64,000 nt of DNA from JAXLQL01 sp046331625 (lineage in GTDB: Bacteria; Acidobacteriota; Terriglobia; Bryobacterales; Bryobacteraceae): contig JAXLQL010000011.1 in assembly GCA_046331625.1 (NCBI GenBank), positions 184,651-248,650 on the forward strand, read 5' to 3'. The notes beneath the pieces were generated by a model, which saw only the letters and a list, made by a program, of their open reading frames with translations, was not told where the DNA came from and searched no databases. The position numbers were made by a program, and so were the translations under genes. Of this stretch, positions 48,432-57,063 are shown piece by piece. Positions within the stretch are counted from its first letter, which is position 1. Each line of letters opens with the position of its first letter.

Positions 48432-50798
48432 TTGTCTCATTTGCCCCTTTGTTTGCTTGGGGTTACGCTAGCACTCGCGCAGGCCGGAGGTGGCGATGCC
48501 AAGCAGGAGAATCAGGCTAGCATTGCAGCCGCCGCCCGGGGCGACTACGGGGCGGCGCGACAGCACGCGTCACTCGCCCTGAGCCTTGCTCGAAGGAGCC
48601 GGGACACGCGGACGCAGTCTCAAGCACTGAACAATCTCGCCACCGCGGAAGTCTATTCGGGTGAATATGTTGCGGCCGACCAGCTCCTGCAAAAAGCCCT
48701 CTCCCTCTCGCGCGGGGGAGCCATGCCCGATCTCGAGGCGGAACAGCTCACCAATTTGGGGGGCATCCAGTTCTACCAGGGCCGCTACGACGAGGCCTTT
48801 GCCACCTACTCGCAAGCCGATTCCGTTGCGGCGGCAGGCGGCACTGAGGCGTGGGTGGGCCGCAGGCGGAAGTTGATCCGAACGAACCTGGCCGCCCTCC
48901 ACCAAAGGCTCGGACAAAACGAAGCCGCCCTTGCCCTGTACCGTTCCATGCTCGGGGCCACCGATCAATTGAAGCCGGTGGAGCGAGCCCAGTTGCTGAC
49001 CAATCTTGGAGTCTGCTATCGCCGCCTGGGCGACCCGGTGAAGGCGCTCGAGACCTACGGCCAAGCACAGGCGCTTTACTCCGAAGCGCGCCATCTCGAC
49101 GGCGAACTCGGCGTTGGCAAGAACCGCGGCATCGTACTCGCGCTCGATCTTGGCGAGTTGGAACAAGCCCGGCGCGTGTTCCTCGACAATCGCGACCGCG
49201 CCACGCGCGCGGGCAACCGGCGGGAGGCGCTCCAGGCGAACCTCTACGCGGCTGAGTGCGCCTATCGCGCGGGCATGACGGCCGAGGCGCGCAGCGAGTT
49301 CACTGAGGCCGCCCGGCTCGCCGGTGAGATGGGCGCGAAGGAGGAGGAGTGGAAAGCTCTATATGGCTTGGGCCGTACGGCGGGCCGGGCCGGTGATACT
49401 GCCGCGGCAGTGGCTTCGCTCTCGGCGGCGGCTGCTGTGATCGAGACCTTGCGCTCCACTGTGGCAGCCGATGCGCGCGCAGACTTCTTCGCCGACAAGC
49501 GCGCCGTCTATGATGCACTGGTCGACCTTCGCTTCGACGAGGCTTCGCCGGCGGAGCTGTTCGGGTGGCTGGAGCGCGGACGCGCGCGTGCGTTCCAGGA
49601 TCGCATTGGGGGAGCGCGTCCGGATCTGGCGGCGCTACAGGGGCGGCTGGATGAGCGGACAACGGTGCTGCTCTATTGGCGGTCGCGGAACAAGGGGGGC
49701 GTGGTGTGGATTACGAAAGGCAGCGCGGGCAAGCGCCGCTTCGAGTTGCCGCCAGAGAGCATAGCATCGTATCGCCGCATGTTGATGCAGCCCGCAAGCG
49801 ACTGGAGACCGGTGGCGCGCGAGATCGGCCGCGTGCTCGTGGAAGGAACGCTGTCTCCGCGAGTGATTGTGAGTCCGTCTGGAGACCTCGCCGGGATTCC
49901 CTTCGAGTCGCTCGAGGTGGCGGGCAAACCGCTGATCGAGACCGCCGAGGTGGCCTACGCACCCGCTGCGGCAGTGCTGGTGCGGCCGGACAGCGGCACA
50001 TCGCGAACGCTTCCGTGGAAGCTCGAGTTCGCTGGGTTTGGCGATCCGCGCCCTGGGCCCGGGAGCGGGTCATCGCCCGGATGGTTGCCCGGATCATTGC
50101 CCGTGCTTCCGGCGGCGGAGGGCGAGGTGCGGCGCGCGGCGGCCGCGCTCGGAGGGCGCAGTGCGATGTTCCTCGGGCTGGAGAATCGGCGACAGGCGTT
50201 CCTCGACTCGGCAGCGCGCAGCGCTCCGGTGATGCACATGGCGACGCACGCCATTTCGGATCCGGAGCTTCCCGAGCGCTCGCGTCTGGTGTTCTCGGGC
50301 GGCGAATCCCTCTACTTGCGGCAGTTGAATGGTATTGACCTGAGGTCGACGCAACTGGCCGTGTTGTCGGCGTGCGATACCGAGGCTGGCCGCGTGGTGG
50401 AAGGCGAGGGCGTGCAGACGTTCGGCAGAGCGCTGCTTGCGGGCGGAGTGCGGAGCGCGGTGACGAGCATGTGGCGGGTGGAGGATGCGGCTTCGGCGCA
50501 ACTGATGGCCGTGCTGTATCGCGAGTTGTCATCCGGTCTGGGCACGTCGGCGGCACTGCGGAAAGCCAAGCTCGAGATGATGCGGAGCGGAGGCGAGCGG
50601 AGCCATCCGGCGTACTGGGCGGGTTTCGTGGTGAACGGCGACGGATCCGCGCCGGTGCCTTTGCCTATCGGACGATGGCCGTTCATTGTTGCGGGGGCTG
50701 TGATCGCGGGCTTGGCCGCGGCGCGTTATGCGCGGGCGCCCCGTCGCGAGGTGACGCCTGAGCCGGTGCCGCATCCGGCGCCGCATCCGGCGCCGTGA
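48432..50798 (+). CDS. TPR-CHAT protein (caspase-like protease fold), exported
   Basis: 788 aa from a TTG at 48432. Residues 1-20 (LPLCLLGVTLALAQA) look like a signal peptide. Residues about 25-310 form about six TPR repeats (e.g. SQALNNLATAEVYSGEYVAADQL, LTNLGGIQFYQGRYDEAF, LTNLGVCYRRLGDPVKALETYGQA). Residues about 450-745 are a CHAT domain with both catalytic residues kept: His in MHMATHAISDPE and Cys in VLSACDTEAG. A single transmembrane helix (WPFIVAGAVIAGLAAARYA) and a Pro-rich tail close it. The protein is thus predicted to be periplasmic and membrane-anchored. It is divergent from the sigma/anti-sigma genes. The substrate is unknown. Confidence 0.85.
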   Translation: MSHLPLCLLGVTLALAQAGGGDAKQENQASIAAAARGDYGAARQHASLALSLARRSRDTRTQSQALNNLATAEVYSGEYVAADQLLQKALSLSRGGAMPDLEAEQLTNLGGIQFYQGRYDEAFATYSQADSVAAAGGTEAWVGRRRKLIRTNLAALHQRLGQNEAALALYRSMLGATDQLKPVERAQLLTNLGVCYRRLGDPVKALETYGQAQALYSEARHLDGELGVGKNRGIVLALDLGELEQARRVFLDNRDRATRAGNRREALQANLYAAECAYRAGMTAEARSEFTEAARLAGEMGAKEEEWKALYGLGRTAGRAGDTAAAVASLSAAAAVIETLRSTVAADARADFFADKRAVYDALVDLRFDEASPAELFGWLERGRARAFQDRIGGARPDLAALQGRLDERTTVLLYWRSRNKGGVVWITKGSAGKRRFELPPESIASYRRMLMQPASDWRPVAREIGRVLVEGTLSPRVIVSPSGDLAGIPFESLEVAGKPLIETAEVAYAPAAAVLVRPDSGTSRTLPWKLEFAGFGDPRPGPGSGSSPGWLPGSLPVLPAAEGEVRRAAAALGGRSAMFLGLENRRQAFLDSAARSAPVMHMATHAISDPELPERSRLVFSGGESLYLRQLNGIDLRSTQLAVLSACDTEAGRVVEGEGVQTFGRALLAGGVRSAVTSMWRVEDAASAQLMAVLYRELSSGLGTSAALRKAKLEMMRSGGERSHPAYWAGFVVNGDGSAPVPLPIGRWPFIVAGAVIAGLAAARYARAPRREVTPEPVPHPAPHPAP

Positions 50799-50916
50799 TG
50801 CGGTGTGCCAGTTGCCTCAGTGCCTTCAGGGGTGAGCCGGGGCCACGCGCGACGCGGTGGTCCCGCGGGCGGGGTGAACGCGGTGACGGCAGTGTGCGAC
50901 CTGCTTCGGCGTGCCG

Positions 50917-52506
50917 TCACGGATGAGTCCGTGCGACATCCGGCGGCGGAACCCGGTAGAGCACGGCGTGCGGCGTGGAGACGACGGGTGTCCAGCCCGG
51001 GCTCGTTTTCAGCCGCGCGATGAGGCGCGCTGCTTCGGCGCCGACAGACTCGCGATGGAAATCGTCATTGGTGAGCAGCACGTAGTCGAGCCGCTGCATG
51101 CGGACCTTCTCGGGCAGCGCCGCCAGTTCGGCGACGAGACCGGCTTGGTCCTCGTGGTAGCTGAAGCGGGTGGAGGGATGAAAGGCCATGCTCGGCCGCC
51201 CAGTCTGAGCGAACAGAACCGCATCGTCGTAGGCGTAGATCCGCGCGCCAAGTTCGGCGTTCGAGCGGATCCAGCCGTAGACCGGCTCGTGCCGCTGGAT
51301 GCTCGCGCGCTGCATCAACAGGTGCGCCGGGATGTCTTCGACGATCGCCGATGCGTTATACCAGATCCAGGCCGGGCCGCCCACCGCGAACAGCGCCATC
51401 CCCACTCCGGCAGCGACCCGGTTCGCGCCTGCTGTGTTCCTCCAACCCGAAACAAAATTGGCGCCGAGCGTGCGCAACTCGGTACCGAGCCCGGCGAGCA
51501 ACAGCGGATAGATCGGGATGCTGAAGCGGCGATTGGGCGGGAAGTTCCAAACAAGGAGCAGAATCGCGAAGCCGGCGGCGAACCACAGGTAGTGAGCTCG
51601 CCGCCATGCGCCCGCGGCGTACATGCGTTTGAGCCCAGCGAAGCAGCCCACGGCGACCACGATCAGCAACGGCCGCAGCATCGAAGGCGGCGCGTACGGA
51701 ATGGTGAGTGAGCCGATCCCGGTCAACCACTCCCATAGGTTTGACTGGATGAGCGCGGGCAACTCGCCAAGACTCACGTTGGCGCGGTAGAAGCCGAAGT
51801 AGTCGAAGTAGTAGAGCTGCACGGGGTCGGGATGGGCGGGGCGATGCGCGCCGGACCACAACGTCCACGCTGCGACGAACGGGAACATCGCCATCGCGAA
51901 GCGCGCGGCTGAAGTCCGCTTGCCCGAGAGCAGATAGACTAGCGGCGAGGTGACGAGCAGCGGGAGCGCGGCGGCTCGGGTGAGGTAGGCGAGACCCGCG
52001 AGCACGCCGGCTGCGAGGGGACGGTCTCGCTCGGCGGCAATTACGCACGCGATGATGAGCGCGGTGAACAGCACGTCGGCCAGCGTGTGGAGCCCGATGA
52101 AGACTACGAGAGGCGTTAGGAGGATGAGCGCGGCGGTAACGGCTGCCACCGGTGGCGCGAGTCCGGAGTGGCGATACCAGATCCAAGAGAGCAGGCCCAT
52201 CAGCGCGATGCTGGCGCACGCGACTGCGCTGAGCGCGGCCGTTCCTCCGCCGGTCCGCAACGCTGCCGCCAGAACCAGCGAGTAAAGCGGCGGATATTTG
52301 GTTTGCCACGGTTGGCCGGGAAAACTGGCGAGGCGGTATTCGCCGTGTTCGGCCAATGATCGCGCGTTGGCGACGTAGAGCCCGTCGTCATGGAGCGAGC
52401 CCAGTTGCGGCATGTCGGCGAATTGCGATGCGATCCAGGCGCTCGGCAGGTACGCGAGGGCGAGGAGCAGCAGCCAGCAGCGGCCGTCGCGACACACGTG
52501 TCCCAT
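50917..52506 (-). CDS. ArnT/PMT-like membrane glycosyltransferase (GT-C)
   Basis: 529 aa with about ten transmembrane helices, for instance CWLLLLALAYLPSAWIAS, VACASIALMGLLSWIWY, AAVTAALILLTPLVVFIGL and LRPLLIVVAVGCFAGL. The first periplasmic loop has DMPQLGSLHDDGLYVANARS, the acidic LHDDGLY signature typical of GT-C enzymes that use polyprenyl-phosphate sugars. The C-terminal 130 residues form a soluble periplasmic domain (VYGWIRSNAELGARIYAYDDAVLFAQTGR, LDYVLLTNDDFHRESVGAEAARL). It could glycosylate lipid A, a protein or a glycan; the acceptor is unknown. It is tail-to-tail with the TPR-CHAT gene. Confidence 0.85.
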   Translation of the reverse strand: MGHVCRDGRCWLLLLALAYLPSAWIASQFADMPQLGSLHDDGLYVANARSLAEHGEYRLASFPGQPWQTKYPPLYSLVLAAALRTGGGTAALSAVACASIALMGLLSWIWYRHSGLAPPVAAVTAALILLTPLVVFIGLHTLADVLFTALIIACVIAAERDRPLAAGVLAGLAYLTRAAALPLLVTSPLVYLLSGKRTSAARFAMAMFPFVAAWTLWSGAHRPAHPDPVQLYYFDYFGFYRANVSLGELPALIQSNLWEWLTGIGSLTIPYAPPSMLRPLLIVVAVGCFAGLKRMYAAGAWRRAHYLWFAAGFAILLLVWNFPPNRRFSIPIYPLLLAGLGTELRTLGANFVSGWRNTAGANRVAAGVGMALFAVGGPAWIWYNASAIVEDIPAHLLMQRASIQRHEPVYGWIRSNAELGARIYAYDDAVLFAQTGRPSMAFHPSTRFSYHEDQAGLVAELAALPEKVRMQRLDYVLLTNDDFHRESVGAEAARLIARLKTSPGWTPVVSTPHAVLYRVPPPDVARTHP

Positions 52507-52572
52507 GGTGGTGAATCGGCCGGAGCCGGGTTCTGCTTTAGCGGGCGTCGGGTGCTCTCCGGCGCTCGAGTT

Positions 52573-52732
52573 TGGGGCGGCCAGCGAAGAAGACTGAAGG
52601 ACAGCAGTGCATGGCGGCGGAGCTCAATCTCGGTCGAAACCTGAGCGCGAAATGCGGAGCGTACGGCCAGCGTATGTGCTCGGATCCCAAGCGGGACTGA
52701 AGTCTCGCGCAGGCTGACGCCTGCCCCACAAT
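52573..52732 (+). repeat. Dispersed hairpin repeat, copy 7, with a partial eighth
   Basis: ggcggccagcgaagaagactgaaggacagcagtgc (second-half type, 52576-52610) precedes gcgggactgaagtctcgc and gcaggctgacgcctgcccca at 52691-52728. A weaker unit (gctgaagtccgcgctagctgaagtc) extends to about 52795. The order of the two halves is reversed compared with copies 4 and 5, as expected if units are arranged head to tail. Confidence 0.7.
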
Positions 52733-52811
52733 GCCGCGGAGCGCTGTACGAGCGCCTGTGCCCGGATCCGGCTGAAGTCCGCGCTAGCTGAAGTCAAGCT
52801 GGAGCCCGCCC

Positions 52812-53085
52812 TAGCAGCCCGTGGCTAGAGTCCCGTGGGTCGCGCGGCGCGGGATCTGTGCCCGCAGGCGAGGCGCGAGGAGGAAGCAATGCGATTTATT
52901 TCGAGCGACGAGCAACAAAGCATGCGGGCACAACCCCCGGGCCGCCCAGAGGTTGCGGCGGCATGGGGCCATCTGCTTCGTTGTGGCTCCTGAGAGATGG
53001 CCCGCATCGCCTGCCTCGCCACGCCTCGCATCTGGCCCCATGGCGCTCGCAACGCGGCCCACGCGACTTTAGCCACGGGCTGCTA
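52812..53085. mobile_element. MITE-like inverted-repeat element, copy A (274 bp)
   Basis: The ends are imperfect inverted repeats of about 31 bp: the left end reads tagcagcccgtggcta..gtc then cgtggg; the right end is the reverse complement of the same with few mismatches. The inside contains further inverted pairs: gtgcccgca (52858-52866) with tgcgggcac (52923-52931), and catggggcca (52962-52971) with tggccccatg (53033-53042). No ORF of note. A second copy lies at 56895-57063. No target-site duplication could be fixed by eye. Confidence 0.55.
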
Positions 53086-53094
53086 CGCGCAGGC

Positions 53095-54186
53095 TTACTG
53101 GAGTTTGCCGCGCGCGGCGACGGGCCAAACGTGTTCTACCTGGTCGCCGCGGATCCCGTAGACTTGCTCGTGCAAATTCATCGCGACGCAGATATGATTC
53201 GGAAGCACGCGGAGCCGGTCACCCACCTGGAAGTCAGTCTTTTCCGAGCGGCGGATGTCGATGTGGCCGTGCTCTTCGTTCATCTTGGTGAACACGGCGC
53301 CTGGTGCGTCGCGGACCACGCCGAAGCCTTGATCGCCGGTGGCAAGGCGGTCCGATGAGAAGGTCTTCGATCCGCCGTCGATGATGATTTGGCCGGGGCG
53401 CGCCGTGGAGACCACCGTGCACAGGATCGTTGCCGCACAATCTTCGAGCTTGCAGGCGGCGAGTTCCACGGTGTTGCGGTCATTGAAAATGTAGGTGCCG
53501 GGGCGGATCTCGTTGAGTCCGGCTACGGTGCGATTCGTACAGCACCGAGTAGAGCCGCCGCTCACCACCTTGCACTCGATGGACGCCGCGCGCAACTGGT
53601 GCAGCGCGGCCTCCACTGTCTGGCTCAGCTTGGCGATCTGCGCATCGGCGTCCTCGTCGAGCAACTTGAGTTGGCCGGGGTAGAAAGCGATCCCTTTGAA
53701 CTCCAGCCGCGGATAGTTCAAGATGCGGCGGCACAACTCCACGAGATCCGGACCCGGGGTGACGCCGACGCGATTCATGCCGGCATCCATCTCGGCGAGT
53801 ACGCCGATCTCCACCTGCGCGGCGCGTGCCGCATCGGAGAGCTGTCGCGCGGCCACGTCGGAGTCGAGCGAGACGGTGACGCGAGTCTTGCGCGCCACTT
53901 CCATCAGGCGATCGAGCTTGGTGCGGCCGATCACCGGGTAGGCGACCAAGAGGTCTGGGGTGCCGCTGGCGAGCATCACCTCGGCTTCGCCCACTTTCGC
54001 GACGGTGAGGCCAGCAGCGCCGGCATCCACCTGCATGCGCCCGATGGCGGGGATCTTGTGCGTCTTGGTGTGAGGGCGCAATCTCAGGTCGTGGTCGCGC
54101 GCATAGCTGGCGACGCGGGTCAGGTTGCGTTCCAGAATGTCGAGATCAATGAGGATAGCGGGGGTTTCGATTTCGGAAATTCGCAT
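53095..54186 (-). CDS. Alanine-racemase-fold PLP enzyme (D-threonine aldolase / D-serine dehydratase type)
   Basis: 363 aa. Fold-type III PLP enzyme: TPAILIDLDILERNLTRVASYARDHDLRLRPHTKTHKI with the Schiff-base Lys in RPHTKTHK, GAAGLTVAKVGEAEVMLASG, VSLDSDVAARQL, EMDAGMNRVGVTPG, and SGGSTRCC. A metal-binding His-x-Cys near the end (VLPNHICVAMN) is typical of the DSD1/D-threonine aldolase group. It splits or deaminates a D-beta-hydroxy amino acid; I cannot say which. It begins immediately before the 222-aa secreted protein's 3' end (6-nt gap), so the two may be co-transcribed. Confidence 0.88.
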   Translation of the reverse strand: MRISEIETPAILIDLDILERNLTRVASYARDHDLRLRPHTKTHKIPAIGRMQVDAGAAGLTVAKVGEAEVMLASGTPDLLVAYPVIGRTKLDRLMEVARKTRVTVSLDSDVAARQLSDAARAAQVEIGVLAEMDAGMNRVGVTPGPDLVELCRRILNYPRLEFKGIAFYPGQLKLLDEDADAQIAKLSQTVEAALHQLRAASIECKVVSGGSTRCCTNRTVAGLNEIRPGTYIFNDRNTVELAACKLEDCAATILCTVVSTARPGQIIIDGGSKTFSSDRLATGDQGFGVVRDAPGAVFTKMNEEHGHIDIRRSEKTDFQVGDRLRVLPNHICVAMNLHEQVYGIRGDQVEHVWPVAARGKLQ

Positions 54187-54192
54187 GCGGGG

Positions 54193-54861
54193 CTATTTGA
54201 AGCGGATGTAGAGGCGGCCTGTGACCGTCTTGTATACCAACTCCAGGTCTTTCACTTTGTGCTTGCCGTCGAGCAGGAAGTACAGTTGGCCAGAGTGCGG
54301 AGCCGCGATTTCTTTCTCTTCGAGGATCTTCGATTTCAGAGCCTTGAGCAGTGAGCTCTCGCCCGGCTTGCCGTCTGCCGGGTTGTCTACCTTGGCTACG
54401 GCTTCGCCTTGCGATTCGGAATTGCCGATGGTAGGTGTGCCGGATCCGGGAAGCTGCGAAGGCATGCCGCCGCCCATTCCGCCCCATACGGGTCCGCGCC
54501 TCTGCTGCATGACGGCGCCGCCGGAATAGTCAGTGGATACGGTGAGCGTTGCCGAGCCCGCGATCTGCGATGGCAGGAACGGATTGGACTTCTGCCCGTC
54601 TTTGTCGGAGCGGAGCAGGAAATCGTCGCGGGTGACCTTTACTTTCTTCCCAACCGCGGGAATGAGTTTCACGTCCACCACCACCACGCCTTCAGGCATG
54701 ATGTCGCCGATGGCTTTGCTGATGGAGACCTTGTCGAGGTACACCGTGGCTTCGAGCTTCACCAGAGGATCGGAGTCTTCCCCTTTGGCAGGTCCCTTCT
54801 GGTCGGCGGCCAAACACAGCATGGCGGCGCACGGAACCAACGCGAAGTGACGGTGAAGCAT
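54193..54861 (-). CDS. Secreted hypothetical protein, 222 aa
   Basis: Unrecognised. The signal peptide is MLHRHFALVPCAAMLCLAAD. The body is beta-rich with no Cys after the signal (LEATVYLDKVSISKAIGDIMPEGVVVVDVKL, VKVTRDDFLLRSDKDGQK), then a Gly/Met-rich stretch (RRGPVWGGMGGGMPSQLPG), and a Lys/Glu-rich helical end (LLKALKSKILEEKEIA). The C-terminal KDLELVYKTVTGRLYIRFK looks like a beta hairpin. It follows the carboxypeptidase-regulatory protein by about 33 bp in the same direction. Confidence 0.65.
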   Translation of the reverse strand: MLHRHFALVPCAAMLCLAADQKGPAKGEDSDPLVKLEATVYLDKVSISKAIGDIMPEGVVVVDVKLIPAVGKKVKVTRDDFLLRSDKDGQKSNPFLPSQIAGSATLTVSTDYSGGAVMQQRRGPVWGGMGGGMPSQLPGSGTPTIGNSESQGEAVAKVDNPADGKPGESSLLKALKSKILEEKEIAAPHSGQLYFLLDGKHKVKDLELVYKTVTGRLYIRFK

Positions 54862-54894
54862 GCCTGGATTATATCGCGCCCCGCCGCTGAGGGC

Positions 54895-56529
54895 TTACTG
54901 CACGGAGATGAGCTTGAGCTCGATCGTTTTCTGGTCGCCGGCGGCCAGTTTCTCCGATGCGGCTTTGCTCGCGTACTTCTCGAGAAGCACCGTATCCTGA
55001 TGTCCGTCGGATTCAATCTGCTCCCACGCGTAGAACTTGAACGCGCCGGGTGGCAGTGTGAATTCGAACGAGCCCTGTTGGTCGGTTTTCGCGATGCGGT
55101 ACAGGTCCCAGACGGCGGCGAGCGAGTCCTGGGGAGCGACGCTGACGGTGACGTCCGCGGCGGGGTCTCCCTTGGCGTCTTTCACGGTTCCGCGGACGAC
55201 GGGTGCGCCCGGGGCGATGGTCAACTTCAACTCGATCCCACCGGTCGAGATGTCGAAGCCGCTCGGCTTCACTTCCTGTTCGCCGAAGTGGATCGATTTC
55301 AAGTAGTAGCCTTGCGGCAGTCCGCCGGCGGTCACCCGATAGTGGCCAGGATCGGTGGGCGACATGGTGAACGTACCGTCGTCTTTCGACACGCGTCCGA
55401 ATGCGCCCCCGAACATCCCACCGCCAGCGTACTCTTCGAGTGACACCGACATTTCCGTTCGCTCGCCATCGCCCTCCATCACCACGCGACCCTTGATCAC
55501 GGGCGACTCCTGCAAGGTGAGATCGATCCCCGCGACATCGGCCTCGCTGACGTCGACGTGGGTTTTGGCGGTGCGGCGACGATCTCGCCGCATCTGATTC
55601 GCGGTCAGGGTGTAGCGGCCGGGCAGAACGCCGCTCACGTCGAACGAGCCATCTTTGGGATTCACTGGGAACGGTCTGCGGTCCGGGAAGAATCCGGCGT
55701 CGCCTTCCGGTGTGAGGAAAACCATGGCTCCTGGGCCGCGGAATCGCTCGCTCGCTTCTTCCTGCGTGATTCCCTGCACTCGTCCGAGAACGTGATAGGT
55801 GCTCGCCTTGCGCATCCGCATCTCGACGCCTTGCACTTGCTGGCCTGCGGCGATGGGGATTTCGGAGGCGCGGGCTGGACTTTCCGCGTCCGGATAGAAC
55901 AGCGGAATGTAGTTCCGCTCTGGCGTGCTCTTTTGCTGCCCAGGGCGTCGCGGGCCGCTTGGGCCTCCCCGGTCGCGTCTCGCGCCGAGCCAGTACCGTC
56001 CCGGTGCCATGCCAGCGAGTCGAAATTCGCCGAGATCATTGGTGCTCACGGCATTCATCGGCAGGATGCGCCGGTTGCCGCCCGAGATCCGCTGGCGGAA
56101 TGCCTGGACGAGGACGTGCTCCATCGGGTCGCCATCTTCGTCGAGCACGCGGCCGGAAATGACGCCTTGCGGAGTCAGCTTGATCGTTATGGATTGGGAA
56201 TCGTTGTCGCTTCGTGCGGCCAGCCGCAGCGTGGACATGCCGGAGCCTCTCACGAAGCCCGTGCGATCCGCGCCGATGCGGAACTGGCCGTCGGGTACAC
56301 CTTCTATCTTGAAGGCGCCCGAGGCGTCGGTCACGGCGTCGAAGTTCGAGTTGTTTCCACCGTTGGGTCCGCCGCGGGTAGCCGTGCGGGTCAGCGACAC
56401 GGTCGCTTTGCGGACCGGCTCGGAGGTGATGGAGTCGATCACGCGGCCCTCGATCCGCGTTCCCTTCACGCCGGCCGCATGGGCAGGGCCGAGGGACAAA
56501 AGCGCAACGATGGCGAAAGAGGCCCGCAT
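54895..56529 (-). CDS. Secreted carboxypeptidase-regulatory-like multi-domain protein
   Basis: 544 aa with a signal peptide (MRASFAIVALLSLGPAHAAG). It consists of several repeated beta-sandwich domains of the CarboxypepD_reg/Big type: RIEGRVIDSITSEPVRKATVSL, FKIEGVPDGQFRIGADRTGF, GVISGRVLDEDGDPMEHVLV, FRLAGMAPGRYWLGARRD, SFDVSGVLPGRYTLTANQM, PVIKGRVVMEGDGERTEMSVSL and VVRGTVKDAKGDPAADVTVSV. No catalytic residues are visible. Such proteins are common in Acidobacteria as cell-surface or periplasmic structural proteins. The neighbours are secreted too. No function is claimed. Confidence 0.88.
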   Translation of the reverse strand: MRASFAIVALLSLGPAHAAGVKGTRIEGRVIDSITSEPVRKATVSLTRTATRGGPNGGNNSNFDAVTDASGAFKIEGVPDGQFRIGADRTGFVRGSGMSTLRLAARSDNDSQSITIKLTPQGVISGRVLDEDGDPMEHVLVQAFRQRISGGNRRILPMNAVSTNDLGEFRLAGMAPGRYWLGARRDRGGPSGPRRPGQQKSTPERNYIPLFYPDAESPARASEIPIAAGQQVQGVEMRMRKASTYHVLGRVQGITQEEASERFRGPGAMVFLTPEGDAGFFPDRRPFPVNPKDGSFDVSGVLPGRYTLTANQMRRDRRRTAKTHVDVSEADVAGIDLTLQESPVIKGRVVMEGDGERTEMSVSLEEYAGGGMFGGAFGRVSKDDGTFTMSPTDPGHYRVTAGGLPQGYYLKSIHFGEQEVKPSGFDISTGGIELKLTIAPGAPVVRGTVKDAKGDPAADVTVSVAPQDSLAAVWDLYRIAKTDQQGSFEFTLPPGAFKFYAWEQIESDGHQDTVLLEKYASKAASEKLAAGDQKTIELKLISVQ

Positions 56530-56570
56530 GAGACGTTAGACTCGACGATTGAGGGAAAGGTTTCGCACGG

Positions 56571-56861
56571 CTAGCGGGCAGCAACGGCCTGTACGGTGAC
56601 TACGCCTTTCGCCGATTGGCCGGTTACGGTGACGCGTTTCCCGAGCCAGGGCTGCACGCGGTCGGGGTTGGCTAGGCGCAATACCTGGCCCGATGTTGTG
56701 ACCAGCACCGGAGCGGCTCCCTTGGCGACGCACCGCTTCACGCATTCCTCGGCTCCGCCGTTGGCGTGCTTGGCGGCACAGCCCGCATCGGAGATCGCTC
56801 CCTGCCATTGAGCCGCGGCCAGATCCGAGGCAGCCAGGATGAAGACGAGAAGGGCGCGCAT
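56571..56861 (-). CDS. Small secreted Cys-containing protein
   Basis: 96 aa with signal peptide MRALLVFILAASDLAAAQW. The segment GAISDAGCAAKHANGGAEECVKRCVAKGAAPVLVTTSG has three Cys in a pattern (C-x(11)-C-x3-C) that I have seen in acidobacterial small exported proteins. The end GKRVTVTGQSAKGVVTVQAV is like an OB-type strand pair. The start ATG at 56861 is chosen from the signal peptide. Copy B of the inverted-repeat element starts about 30 nt upstream. The function is unknown. Confidence 0.7.
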   Translation of the reverse strand: MRALLVFILAASDLAAAQWQGAISDAGCAAKHANGGAEECVKRCVAKGAAPVLVTTSGQVLRLANPDRVQPWLGKRVTVTGQSAKGVVTVQAVAAR

Positions 56862-56894
56862 GATCCGAGTGTAGCTCCTATGCCGCCCGCGGCA

Positions 56895-57063
56895 AAAAAT
56901 CCCGTGGGTCGCGCGGCGCGGGACCTGTGCAATCACGCATGCGGGCACAAACCTCGGCCGCCTCGAGAGGATTTGCCGCGGCATGGGCCACCCGCTTCGT
57001 CGTCTCTCCTTCGAAATGGCCCGTATTGGGTGCGGTCCACGCGACTCTACCAAGGGGCTGCTA
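56895..57063. mobile_element. MITE-like inverted-repeat element, copy B (about 170 bp, degenerate)
   Basis: Shares with copy A a 23-base identical block (cccgtgggtcgcgcggcg..., 56901-56923), the words gcatgcgggcacaa and ccgcggcatgg, and a right end gtccacgcgactctacc then aaggggctgctag. The middle is shorter by about 100 bp. Its right end overlaps the stop codon (TAG, reverse strand, 57061-57063) of the next gene. Copy A ends 9 nt short of a gene stop as well. Confidence 0.5.

Noticed and set aside
52811..53358. 83- and 166-aa ORFs over the inverted-repeat element
   Set aside because: Low-complexity Arg/Pro/Ala frames caused by the palindromic DNA; no protein-like pattern.
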